This document shows positions 7,095 to 13,538 of a stretch of DNA of 20,374 nucleotides, in pieces (the stretch's first letter is position 1; each line of letters begins with the position of its first letter). The notes beneath the pieces were generated by a model that made no database searches, was not told the DNA's origin, and was given only the letters and a program-made list of their open reading frames with translations. Position numbers and translations under genes: made by a program. Source of the DNA: a virus; IMG/VR virus record IMGVR_UViG_3300017772_000179, positions 1-20,374 of that record; one strand, 5' to 3'.

Positions 7095-7095
7095 T

Positions 7096-7791
7096 ATGTC
7101 ATCAGAATCATTAATAAATAAATTACAAAAATTTTTAACAGATAACGATATTAAAATAGAACAGGATCTATTGTCTACTTCGCTTAGAGAATTAAATTTT
7201 ACTCAAACACTTGGTCTAATAGATAGCTTAAAAGTAAATGATAAAAATGCAGTATTAGAGTTGTTAAATATTAATGCTCCTGTAACAGAAGCAGGATCAC
7301 CGTGGACAACAACAGGTAAACATCCTGAAGATATGGACGCAGATGAACTAAGAGATGAACTTGCAGTATTTGATGAATTAAGAGATAGAGGTGATTATTT
7401 GTCACCACAAGAATTAGCACGTGAAGATACATTGTTTGATTACTTAGAGCAAATTGACGGACCACAAGTAGATGAAGCATATGGAACAGTTGGAACACAA
7501 CAACCATCAGCATCAACAATTAAAGCACAGACAACAAAAGATAACAATAATCAGCGTGACTTTACAAACAATCAACAAGATCAACAACGAGATGTCCAAA
7601 ACGTTCAACGCACAGTTGGAGGCGGTAATAAACAACCAACCGGACAAGGCGCAGCAAGATCAGTTGGCGCAGATCCAGATGATGTTCAACGTGGACAAAA
7701 TGCAGCACAGTCAAATGCAAACGCACAATTATCAACTCAAAATGCTATGGAAATTGAGCGATTAAAACAATTAGCAATGGGCAGAAGATAA
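7096..7791 (+). CDS. Unknown protein with Gln/Asn-rich C-terminal half
   Basis: I do not recognise this 231-aa protein. The first 60 residues look alpha-helical. Residues 60-130 are acidic and helical (DADELRDELAVFDELRDRGD). From about 130 to 215 the sequence is low-complexity, rich in Gln and Asn (for example NNQQDQQRDVQNVQ), and probably disordered. A short charged helix closes the protein (EIERLKQLAMGRR). A VTE-A tetrapeptide lies at 63-66. No enzyme motif is visible. The last base of its TAA is the first base of the next ATG (TAATG), so the genes are coupled. A scaffold or assembly role fits the context but is unproven. Confidence 0.72.
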   Translation: MSSESLINKLQKFLTDNDIKIEQDLLSTSLRELNFTQTLGLIDSLKVNDKNAVLELLNINAPVTEAGSPWTTTGKHPEDMDADELRDELAVFDELRDRGDYLSPQELAREDTLFDYLEQIDGPQVDEAYGTVGTQQPSASTIKAQTTKDNNNQRDFTNNQQDQQRDVQNVQRTVGGGNKQPTGQGAARSVGADPDDVQRGQNAAQSNANAQLSTQNAMEIERLKQLAMGRR

Positions 7792-8000
7792 TGAGATCAA
7801 TATTAGGCCCAGGTGGAATCCCGACATTTGTAAACAAATTAGAAAATAAAGTATATGAATGCATGATGGAAGAAAGAGTATGCAAAGACGACCTTTCTGA
7901 ACGTGACATGTATCTTATGCAAAGTCTAGTAAATAAGAATTTAGTTAACAAACAAGTAGAAGGCAAAAAAGTCTACTACAAACAAGCGAGGAGTATATAA
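7791..8000 (+). CDS. Small unknown protein
   Basis: The 69-aa product is not one I recognise. It begins MRSILGPGGIPTFVNKLENK, followed by a helix with two cysteines (YECMMEERVCKDDLSERD) and a basic C-terminus (KKVYYKQARSI). The length of the second half and the pattern LSERDMYLMQSLVNKNLVNKQ would suit a compact helix-turn-helix-like fold, but no known domain is clear. The gene is linked to both neighbours by TAATG overlaps, which supports it being real despite its size. Confidence 0.65.
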   Translation: MRSILGPGGIPTFVNKLENKVYECMMEERVCKDDLSERDMYLMQSLVNKNLVNKQVEGKKVYYKQARSI

Positions 8001-8617
8001 TGCCATCATCTGACGATGTCCAAGGGATGCAGGACATATTAAATAAATTAGCAAACGCAACAGACCCAACATCAGCGACACCACAAGTTGTTAATAAACC
8101 AGTGGTATCTTCGAATGTTTCATCTGATGCAAAAGCTATGTATGAAATATTACAGAAATTAGATGAAGCAACCACCAACGCTACAAAGAAAGCAATTACA
8201 AAAGAAGATACAGAATCTTCTATGTTAACAGCGGTTGCACTTAAAGAAAATGACAATATTGCTATCAATGGTAATTATAACGTTGAAATAGTTCAAAAGT
8301 ATGTTATTGATGGTGTTAAAAAGAAATACTACAATGTTAAAGATGCAGAAGGTAATGTGTTATACGAGGACGTAGCATTATTTGAAAGTGCTATGGGAAT
8401 TGTTAAACATTTAATGTTTGGCAAGACAGCACACAAAGTAGATCAAATTGCAAAGTTAGACGAGCGTTATGCAGGATATCTAACAGAGGCTGCAATGTAT
8501 AAACAAAAGTCAATGACTTTAACTGAAAGTTATAAGACAGATGTATACGTAGCCAAGCAAGGAAATGCAATACAAAAGATGTCAAATTGCAAAAAACAGA
8601 TCAAATCACTGCTCTAA
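8000..8617 (+). CDS. Unknown protein of the late gene cluster
   Basis: This 205-aa protein has a Ser/Thr/Ala-rich, probably flexible N-terminal third containing two short similar helices (GMQDILNKLANAT at 9-21 and AMYEILQKLDEAT at 46-58). A more ordered beta-like centre follows (YNVEIVQKYVIDGVKKKYY), then a basic helical C-terminus. The two N-terminal helices look like an internal repeat of a binding motif. LDE-A (54-57) and LTE-A (161-164) match the recognition pattern of T4 prohead protease. I cannot name a family. It is the last gene before the late-type octamer at 8619 and overlaps the preceding gene by one base. Confidence 0.7.
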   Translation: MPSSDDVQGMQDILNKLANATDPTSATPQVVNKPVVSSNVSSDAKAMYEILQKLDEATTNATKKAITKEDTESSMLTAVALKENDNIAINGNYNVEIVQKYVIDGVKKKYYNVKDAEGNVLYEDVALFESAMGIVKHLMFGKTAHKVDQIAKLDERYAGYLTEAAMYKQKSMTLTESYKTDVYVAKQGNAIQKMSNCKKQIKSLL

Positions 8618-8618
8618 G

Positions 8619-8626
8619 CATAAATA
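8619..8626 (+). promoter_or_regulatory. T4-type late promoter octamer CATAAATA
   Basis: This is a seven-of-eight match to TATAAATA in the 47-base gap between genes. The predicted start near 8632 leaves about 33 bases of leader before the ATG at 8665, which contains a GGGG-type ribosome binding site near 8653. Motif match and position support it. Confidence 0.55.
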
Positions 8627-8664
8627 CAATATAAGTATATTAATCAGAAAAATGGGGTTCTAAA

Positions 8665-9429
8665 ATGGAATTACAACAATTAAAAGAAAACAAACTAACA
8701 ACACTCAAGCGTGTGCTTGACGAAGTGTTTAGTTTGAAGTTAGACTTTAATGCACCTAGCTCTAAGTTAGAAGCAATACAAGAGTCTACACAAAGAAAAA
8801 TTACAGATCTTCGAGAAAGCGGTCAAGACGTTAGTAACAAAGATTTTCAAAAGCTACTACTAATTGCGGAAGGAATGGATATGGCAATAGAAAAAAAGAA
8901 GCTAGAAGAATCAGCTGATTTGGATCAAGCTGAAGTCCTACTAGCTGCAAAACAAATGGCAGATGACTTACAAAAAATGGCTGAAAACTTAGCAAGTATG
9001 CAAGTTGAAGACTTAATGAGTATTCATAACGCTATGAAAGAACAAGTTGGAACAGCAGAAGCAGATGCATTTAATTCAAGTGCAGAAGCGGCAATTGGCT
9101 CGGCATTAGATGCAGTTAAGTCTGCAAATGAGCAAGTTGGTAATGCAGTGTTAACAGCACAAGGTATGGCACCAGAAACAACAGACATGGATATGCCAGT
9201 GGGTGAACCAGAAGGCGATCTAGGTTTAGATGCACCAATGGACGAACCAGCAATGGATGACGATTTTGGTGGAGCAGATGCAATGGACGCCGATTCAGAC
9301 ATGGACGGGCGTGAAATGAAAGAAGATGCATACTTGGCAGCAGTTCGCACAATTAAAGAAGCACAAGCAGAAGGCAAAGTTTCACCAGCTATTCTTAAAC
9401 AAGCATTTGCACAGTTAAAGAATAAGTAA
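8665..9429 (+). CDS. Virion-associated acidic helical protein, possible scaffold-type
   Basis: The 254-aa protein is largely helical up to about residue 170, with regular leucine spacing and a segment (AKQMADDLQKMAENLASMQV) that I recall from virion structural proteins of T4-like cyanophages. Residues 172-218 form a strongly acidic, Asp/Met/Pro-rich linker (MDEPAMDDDFGGADAMDAD). A final basic/helical region (about 225-254) resembles a binding tail. An acidic helical protein with a conserved C-terminal helix is typical of scaffolds, and LEE-S (about 81-84) and IQE-S (about 38-41) would fit prohead protease sites. I cannot confirm that it is the gp22 equivalent. The late octamer directly upstream supports a late structural role. 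Confidence 0.7.
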   Translation: MELQQLKENKLTTLKRVLDEVFSLKLDFNAPSSKLEAIQESTQRKITDLRESGQDVSNKDFQKLLLIAEGMDMAIEKKKLEESADLDQAEVLLAAKQMADDLQKMAENLASMQVEDLMSIHNAMKEQVGTAEADAFNSSAEAAIGSALDAVKSANEQVGNAVLTAQGMAPETTDMDMPVGEPEGDLGLDAPMDEPAMDDDFGGADAMDADSDMDGREMKEDAYLAAVRTIKEAQAEGKVSPAILKQAFAQLKNK

Positions 9430-9430
9430 A

Positions 9431-9730
9431 ATGAGGTATAACGATTTAATAAGGCATACTCTAATAGATATGCTGTCAGTAATGACAGCGGAGGAAGCCA
9501 CATCTATTTCGTTAGACACACTAGAAAAAACATTGGATGCACAAAATATGCATGTTGATGAACAAGAACTACGTGAGCTACTTGATAGTATCCCCATTGT
9601 AAACACTATCAAGGACAACGTAGTTTTCTTTAACGTCGACGGCGATGTTGATGCACCTGATCCAGAAAAACAAGACAAGACAGTTGCAAAACTGGCTAAG
9701 AAAAAAGTAGACAAAGAGATGAGCAAATGA
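9431..9730 (+). CDS. Small unknown phage protein
   Basis: The 99-aa product begins MRYNDLIRHTLIDMLSVMTA and forms helices in the first 60 residues, including a repeated acidic pattern (DEQELRELLDSI). A short beta-hairpin-like stretch (NVVFFNVDGDV) follows, then a lysine-rich tail. The layout of three helices plus a two-strand wing is reminiscent of a winged-helix fold, but the similarity is weak and I do not assign it. It starts one base after the previous stop and overlaps the next gene by ATGA, so it is part of the late structural operon. Confidence 0.65.
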   Translation: MRYNDLIRHTLIDMLSVMTAEEATSISLDTLEKTLDAQNMHVDEQELRELLDSIPIVNTIKDNVVFFNVDGDVDAPDPEKQDKTVAKLAKKKVDKEMSK

Positions 9731-10344
9731 ACATAGGATTAAACGCAGCACAGGCTAGAGCAAAGAGCTCACAAGATATGATTGTATTCGATGAATGCAC
9801 AGCAATCATGAAAGCCGTAGTTACAAACAGTGTTGCAGGTGATTATGATACATATGTATCAGATGGAACTACAATGACAGAATCCACACCAGCCACACTA
9901 AAAATTGGCACAGTAAATAATCCTACAATTTCAGTCGGCGACACTCTTATTATTAACGATACTACTATTACATTGGGAACTACTGGAACGAATTTAAATT
10001 CTGTTATAGCAGATATAAATGACGCTAATGTTACAGGTGTAACAGCAAGCAAAGACGCAGGTTACTTAGTTTTAAATATAATTTTACCTGCTACAACTAC
10101 ATGGTCATATGAAATAGGAACAGGCACGGCAAACACAGCATTAGGTATTACAGATGGCATATATGTCCCTCCTACACCTAGTAGCACAACCTATTTTACA
10201 TCATGGCAAGGCACTATAACTAATAGGGCTTTGGAAAATCAAATGAATTCAGTTATTAAATATTTTAATAACTTGGGTTATAAATTAGAAAGATTAACTA
10301 ACTCAGCTACAGGAAAAACATTCAAGTGGCATATATATTGGTAA
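9727..10344 (+). CDS. Virion structural protein, unknown position
   Basis: The 205-aa protein has a helical N-terminal part (residues 1-40). A Thr/Ser/Gly/Ile-rich, beta-strand-dominated centre follows (40-160; for example VGDTLIINDTTITLG), and the end is a helix and strand (LENQMNSVIKYFNNLG, then TFKWHIYW). The Thr-rich beta middle looks like an inserted domain between two conserved ends, which I recall as a pattern in small virion proteins of T4-like marine phages. No catalytic residues are seen. It overlaps the preceding gene (ATGA) and is followed by a strong Shine-Dalgarno for the next gene. A structural role is inferred. Confidence 0.7.
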   Translation: MNIGLNAAQARAKSSQDMIVFDECTAIMKAVVTNSVAGDYDTYVSDGTTMTESTPATLKIGTVNNPTISVGDTLIINDTTITLGTTGTNLNSVIADINDANVTGVTASKDAGYLVLNIILPATTTWSYEIGTGTANTALGITDGIYVPPTPSSTTYFTSWQGTITNRALENQMNSVIKYFNNLGYKLERLTNSATGKTFKWHIYW

Positions 10345-10360
10345 TTAAAGGAGCATAAAC

Positions 10361-10663
10361 ATGGCACACAAGATGACAATTAAAGTCTCACCAGAACTAT
10401 TAGAAAGAAACGCAGACGGTGTTGAAGACCCAATGATGGTACTCACCAATGAAGCAATGGCAATAAACGATACGTTTGTAGCTGAAGGCAAAATGACAGA
10501 AGTAACAGAATCAGATCCAGATATAAACGATGGATCATATATCTTAACAACTATCTTTGTTGACTCAGCTGCATGTGATGAATACTTAGCGGCAATGGCT
10601 GCTATTGGCGAACACGAAAAAAGTGGTTCTTCTAGAAGTGAATTTTCTAGAGAAGATATATAA
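10361..10663 (+). CDS. Small acidic unknown protein
   Basis: The 100-aa product has an excellent ribosome binding site (AAAGGAG at 10347-10353, seven bases before ATG), suggesting high expression. It starts MAHKMTIKVSPELLERN and has beta-type segments around residues 45-70 (YILTTIFVDSAACDEYL). The acidic, serine-rich tail ends SGSSRSEFSREDI. The fold of one helix plus beta strands is similar in size to ferredoxin-like small domains, but nothing identifies a family. The gene lies between a virion protein and a nitroreductase-family gene. Confidence 0.65.
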   Translation: MAHKMTIKVSPELLERNADGVEDPMMVLTNEAMAINDTFVAEGKMTEVTESDPDINDGSYILTTIFVDSAACDEYLAAMAAIGEHEKSGSSRSEFSREDI

Positions 10664-10723
10664 AAAATAATATCACCGTAGATATTAATACGACACGAGT
10701 CGCTTAAATATAAGGGGAATAAC

Positions 10724-11428
10724 ATGATAGACCTACAAGCATCAATCGATGCAGTAAACAGAGCAAAAATATGTGCAAGAAATTTTGCAGCTAAACCGGT
10801 AGAAGCAGAACTAATTAACCATTTAGCACAAGTGGCAATGGGTGGCCCATTTAAGCAAGGTCGCAGGTATTTTGATATCTATACAATTACAGACCCAGAC
10901 AAAGTAGATGCAATTTGGAGACACACAGCACGTCCAGACGAAGAAGCGGCTTTAAAGGCTTGGCCAAAAACAAATAAAGATGGAACACAAGCAACATTTG
11001 TAGGTAATGCTCAAGTGTTAGCACCAGCACTATTTGTATTTGCTGGATTAGATGAACCAACACCAGCTTACCCAGAAGAAGATCATTGGGATCCAACTCA
11101 AATTGATATAGACCAAGAAGAAAAGCAAAACACTCAATTTGCAATAGGCTCTGCAATGGGAATGCTAACATTTGAAGCCAATAGGTTAGGATTACACACA
11201 GGAAATTGTGTATGTTTTGATCCACCTCCAGTTACAGCAATGATTAAAGAATGGTCAGGTAGAGATGACTTTGATCGTGCATCACTAATGGTAGGTGTTG
11301 GATATCCAACACACGAATGGGGCAACGAAGCACTATGGGAAATGAGAAAACATCCACACGTTGTTGATCATGTTTACGAACCACCATATCCAAAAGATAG
11401 AGGCGACCCAGCTCATTATACAATTTAA
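10724..11428 (+). CDS. Nitroreductase-family FMN enzyme
   Basis: The 234-aa protein resembles the nitroreductase superfamily of FMN-dependent NAD(P)H oxidoreductases. The N-terminal segment AVNRAKICARNFAAKPV (about 10-26) corresponds to the family's Arg-rich FMN phosphate site, with Arg13 and Arg19. AMGGPFKQGRRYFDI (38-52) follows where the family has its A-P-S-xx-N/Q region. IGSAMGMLTFEANRLGLHTG (141-160) is the characteristic central helix followed by the glycine turn. LMVGVGYPTHEWG (188-200) matches the conserved G-Y-P strand. The length is typical. A good Shine-Dalgarno (AGGGGA) precedes the ATG. The substrate is unknown; in a phage it would be an auxiliary metabolic gene. It is the last gene before the terminator at 11440. 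Confidence 0.78.
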   Translation: MIDLQASIDAVNRAKICARNFAAKPVEAELINHLAQVAMGGPFKQGRRYFDIYTITDPDKVDAIWRHTARPDEEAALKAWPKTNKDGTQATFVGNAQVLAPALFVFAGLDEPTPAYPEEDHWDPTQIDIDQEEKQNTQFAIGSAMGMLTFEANRLGLHTGNCVCFDPPPVTAMIKEWSGRDDFDRASLMVGVGYPTHEWGNEALWEMRKHPHVVDHVYEPPYPKDRGDPAHYTI

Positions 11429-11439
11429 CAACTATAAAT

Positions 11440-11467
11440 GGCTACAACAATGTTGTAGTCATTTTTC
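11440..11467 (+). terminator. Intrinsic terminator after the nitroreductase gene
   Basis: GGCTACAAC (11440-11448) pairs with GTTGTAGTC (11452-11460) around an AAT loop, a nine-base-pair stem including one G-T pair. It is followed directly by ATTTTTC. Position right after the gene and before a sigma70-like promoter supports a true transcription-unit boundary. Confidence 0.85.
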
Positions 11468-11497
11468 TATAAACTTCCAAAAAATTAAGTAAACAAC

Positions 11498-11532
11498 TTG
11501 ACAAGAAAGTATTTTTCGTGTAACATATAAGC
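11498..11532 (+). promoter_or_regulatory. Sigma70-like promoter for the nuclease gene, ATG at predicted +1
   Basis: A perfect TTGACA (11498-11503), a 17-base spacer and TAACAT (11521-11526) form a host-type promoter behind the terminator. The ATG at 11533 starts seven bases after the -10, at the expected transcription start, and there is no Shine-Dalgarno. The result would be a leaderless mRNA. Confidence 0.65.
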
Positions 11533-12228
11533 ATGGCTGAATTAATTAAACTCTACGACTATAAAGAACTTACCCGTCAAACACAAGCTGACGGCAAACG
11601 CATGTATGAGAATCCATACGGCGATCCAGTTCCAAGTGTCACAACAATTTTAGGTGCAACGCAACCCGCAGAAAAACGTCAAGCATTAGCTAACTGGCGC
11701 AAACGTGTAGGTAAAGAAGAAGCACAACGTATAACAACAACTGCTGCCAATAGAGGCACAGTAATGCATAATATCCTGGAACACTGGGCATTAGGCGAAT
11801 ATGAAACTTATAATCCAGGTAACAATATTGTTCATCAACAAGCTAAGGCAATGGCACAGGTTGTTGTAGATAATATCGACAAAGATATTGATGCAATATG
11901 GGGCACAGAAGTTATGCTATGTGCAGCAAACTTATATGCAGGAACAACAGATTTAGTTGGTATGTATAAAGGTAAGCCAACTATTATGGATTTTAAGCAA
12001 ACTAACAAACCCAAAAAGCGTGAATGGATCGACGACTACTTTTTACAAGGAGCCGCATATGCATTAGCACACAATGAAATGTTTGAAACAAAGATTCAAA
12101 ACATTGCTATCTTTATGTGTAGTGGTGATTGTCAATGGCAACTGTTTGAAGCAGATGAAACTGAATTTCCCTATTGGACTACACAGTGGGCTAAAAGATT
12201 AGAGAAGTTTTATGGCATGTCATCATAA
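11533..12228 (+). CDS. RecB-type PD-(D/E)XK exonuclease
   Basis: The 231-aa protein shows the order of motifs of RecB-like PD-(D/E)XK nucleases. There is a PSVTTIL region (34-40), then RGTVMHNILE (74-83) with His79 and Glu83, and GTEVML with Glu126. GTTDLVG carries Asp140, MDFKQTNK carries Asp153 and Lys155, and QGAAYALAH (172-180) supplies the glutamine motif. All catalytic residues are present. The family degrades or resects DNA in recombination, repair or replication, and T4-like cyanophages carry a comparable exonuclease. A separate sigma70 promoter and terminator isolate the gene from late structural neighbours, which suggests early expression. Met1 is preferred because the following LYDYKEL segment looks like part of the domain; Met24 at 11602 is an alternative. 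Confidence 0.88.
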   Translation: MAELIKLYDYKELTRQTQADGKRMYENPYGDPVPSVTTILGATQPAEKRQALANWRKRVGKEEAQRITTTAANRGTVMHNILEHWALGEYETYNPGNNIVHQQAKAMAQVVVDNIDKDIDAIWGTEVMLCAANLYAGTTDLVGMYKGKPTIMDFKQTNKPKKREWIDDYFLQGAAYALAHNEMFETKIQNIAIFMCSGDCQWQLFEADETEFPYWTTQWAKRLEKFYGMSS

Positions 12229-12231
12229 ATA
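12224..12231 (+). promoter_or_regulatory. T4-type late promoter octamer CATAAATA
   Basis: A seven-of-eight match to TATAAATA overlapping the end of the nuclease gene. The predicted start is near 12237. The following leader holds GAGGAT (12247-12252) as ribosome binding site before the ATG at 12259. Confidence 0.55.
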
Positions 12232-12258
12232 CAGTATATAGAAAACGAGGATAGGCTA

Positions 12259-13032
12259 ATGGCAATAACAACAAAAGTATCGCAAATTATTATTAGAAAA
12301 GACAACTTAGGAATGGTTCCAATTTTGTCAGCAGGTGAATTTATGCTTGCTGAAGATGAACAAAGACTTTTCTTAGGCCAAAAACCGCTTGTAGGTAATT
12401 TAGAGAGTTCAACAACTTCCACAGCATCTGTATCATTTTCGATTACAGTAGGTGGAAATATTACTCCATTATTTTTAAATGATATTGCTGATTATAAAAT
12501 TGTTGTAACCAAAGCCTCAGATTCTTCTACTACAGAAATTTCATCAGGTGCTGCTATTACAGTAAGCGATGCAGATGGTAAAGGCGGTAATCATCCAATT
12601 TATACATTCGATCATGGATTAGGTGGAACACCAGATGGAGCAGATACATTTGTATTGTATTATAATAAAGAAGTAACAAATACACAAGCAGATGACAGAG
12701 TAAAGAGAAATTCTACAACATTCACTAACAGTGGCAATGTAGTTGAAACAACAGGTATTAATTTCTTCAGTAATGTTATGAATGATATTACTATGGATTA
12801 TACATTGTTTGATGCAACATATATGCGTAAAGGCACATTAAACATTTTAGTCAATGGAAACACCACTTCGTCTATAGAAGATAAATTTATAGGTGATAGT
12901 GAACTAAGTGATGTAGAATTTTCTATAACAAACGATGGTGCAGGAAAATTTATCCTGAACTTTAAAACATCATTAACCACTGGATTACAATTTAACTATA
13001 CACAATCTGTATCAAAATTCATTACAAATTAA
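12259..13032 (+). CDS. Tail-fibre-like structural protein
   Basis: The 257-aa protein begins with a phage fibre motif. IIIRKDNLGMVPILSAGEFM and EDEQRLFLGQKPL (about residues 11-43) match the R-x(n)-P-x-L-x-x-G-E-x-x-x-x-x-D-x-x-R-L-x-x-G pattern of adhesin and tropism-determinant N-termini. The rest is Thr/Ser/Asn-rich and beta-dominated with few charged clusters, consistent with a fibre or baseplate-attached receptor-binding component. There are no cysteines, and no reverse transcriptase is in the window. A late octamer directly upstream supports expression with virion genes. The specific virion location is unknown. Confidence 0.72.
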   Translation: MAITTKVSQIIIRKDNLGMVPILSAGEFMLAEDEQRLFLGQKPLVGNLESSTTSTASVSFSITVGGNITPLFLNDIADYKIVVTKASDSSTTEISSGAAITVSDADGKGGNHPIYTFDHGLGGTPDGADTFVLYYNKEVTNTQADDRVKRNSTTFTNSGNVVETTGINFFSNVMNDITMDYTLFDATYMRKGTLNILVNGNTTSSIEDKFIGDSELSDVEFSITNDGAGKFILNFKTSLTTGLQFNYTQSVSKFITN

Positions 13033-13041
13033 GATAATATT

Positions 13042-13476
13042 ATGAATGAATTTTGGCAGTGTTCGCCGAAGCAACGTCTTGTCATGTGGAGGCAGTTTCG
13101 AAAGACTTTATCGAGTATGGAATACTTCGAAAGACTACAGGCAGTTGTAGACTTTTGGAAAATGGCACCAATGTCTAGTATGCACACAGACATCTACGAT
13201 GCTAAAACATGGGCTCAACCTTGGGACTTTATTTGGGAAGGTGTCTATGATGAAAACAATGTAGCATTGGGTATGGCATATACTTTACAGTTAGAAAGTT
13301 ATGCACAATGCGAGATTTTACTTGTGCAGAATACAAAGAAAAGTTATATAAACTTAATAGTTTTGGTAGACAAAAAGCACATTTTAAACTATAATTATGG
13401 TATAGTAAATGATATGAGTGAGCTAGATAATGACACAACTATTCTAGAAAAAATTAATGTTAGCGAGTTAACGTAA
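13042..13476 (+). CDS. Conserved T4-like marine phage protein of unknown function
   Basis: The 144-aa protein starts MNEFWQCSPKQRLVMWRQFR and has a tryptophan-rich central part (TWAQPWDFIWEGVYDEN). It ends in a beta-rich region (LILLV-like strands, ILNYNYGIV). I recall similar proteins (FW..SP.QR...WR.FR, WP.PWE..., LNY..G) in T4-like cyanophages, always without function. The size and strict Trp/Pro spacing indicate a small globular protein. The preceding ATG context (AAGATAATATT) has no Shine-Dalgarno. It lies just upstream of the RNR genes, separated by a 62-base gap containing inverted repeats. Confidence 0.72.
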   Translation: MNEFWQCSPKQRLVMWRQFRKTLSSMEYFERLQAVVDFWKMAPMSSMHTDIYDAKTWAQPWDFIWEGVYDENNVALGMAYTLQLESYAQCEILLVQNTKKSYINLIVLVDKKHILNYNYGIVNDMSELDNDTTILEKINVSELT

Positions 13477-13520
13477 CACTTTATGCTTTGATTGTTATTG
13501 TAAATAACTTATTAGCTAAC
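13459..13520 (+). promoter_or_regulatory. Inverted repeats in front of nrdA
   Basis: GTTATT (13494-13499) and AATAAC (13503-13508) form a six-base-pair hairpin with a GTA loop. The wider arms GTTAGC (13459-13464) and GCTAAC (13515-13520) could close a longer stem. No U-run follows, so a terminator is unlikely. It may be an operator or an mRNA structure affecting nrdA. I see no convincing promoter in this gap. Confidence 0.3.
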
Positions 13521-13538
13521 AACAGAAACGGATGAAAA

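Noticed and set aside
7472-7765. Forward open frame inside the Gln/Asn-rich gene
   Set aside because: It is the shifted reading of CAA/ACA-rich low-complexity DNA and has no ribosome binding site.
10686-10694. TAATACGAC, like the start of a T7 RNA polymerase promoter
   Set aside because: The match stops after nine bases; the rest of the T7 promoter is absent and nothing else points to a T7-type polymerase.
10703-10710. CTTAAATA as a late promoter for the nitroreductase gene
   Set aside because: Two mismatches to TATAAATA, and the predicted start near 10716 would cut into the Shine-Dalgarno AGGGG at 10713-10717.
11433-11440. TATAAATG resembling a late promoter
   Set aside because: The last base differs and it runs directly into the terminator stem starting at 11440, so a transcript starting there would be terminated or lack a purpose.
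12259-13032. Diversity-generating retroelement target, because the N-terminus resembles a tropism determinant
   Set aside because: No reverse transcriptase, template repeat or accessory gene is found in the window, and the C-terminus does not look like a C-type lectin variable domain.
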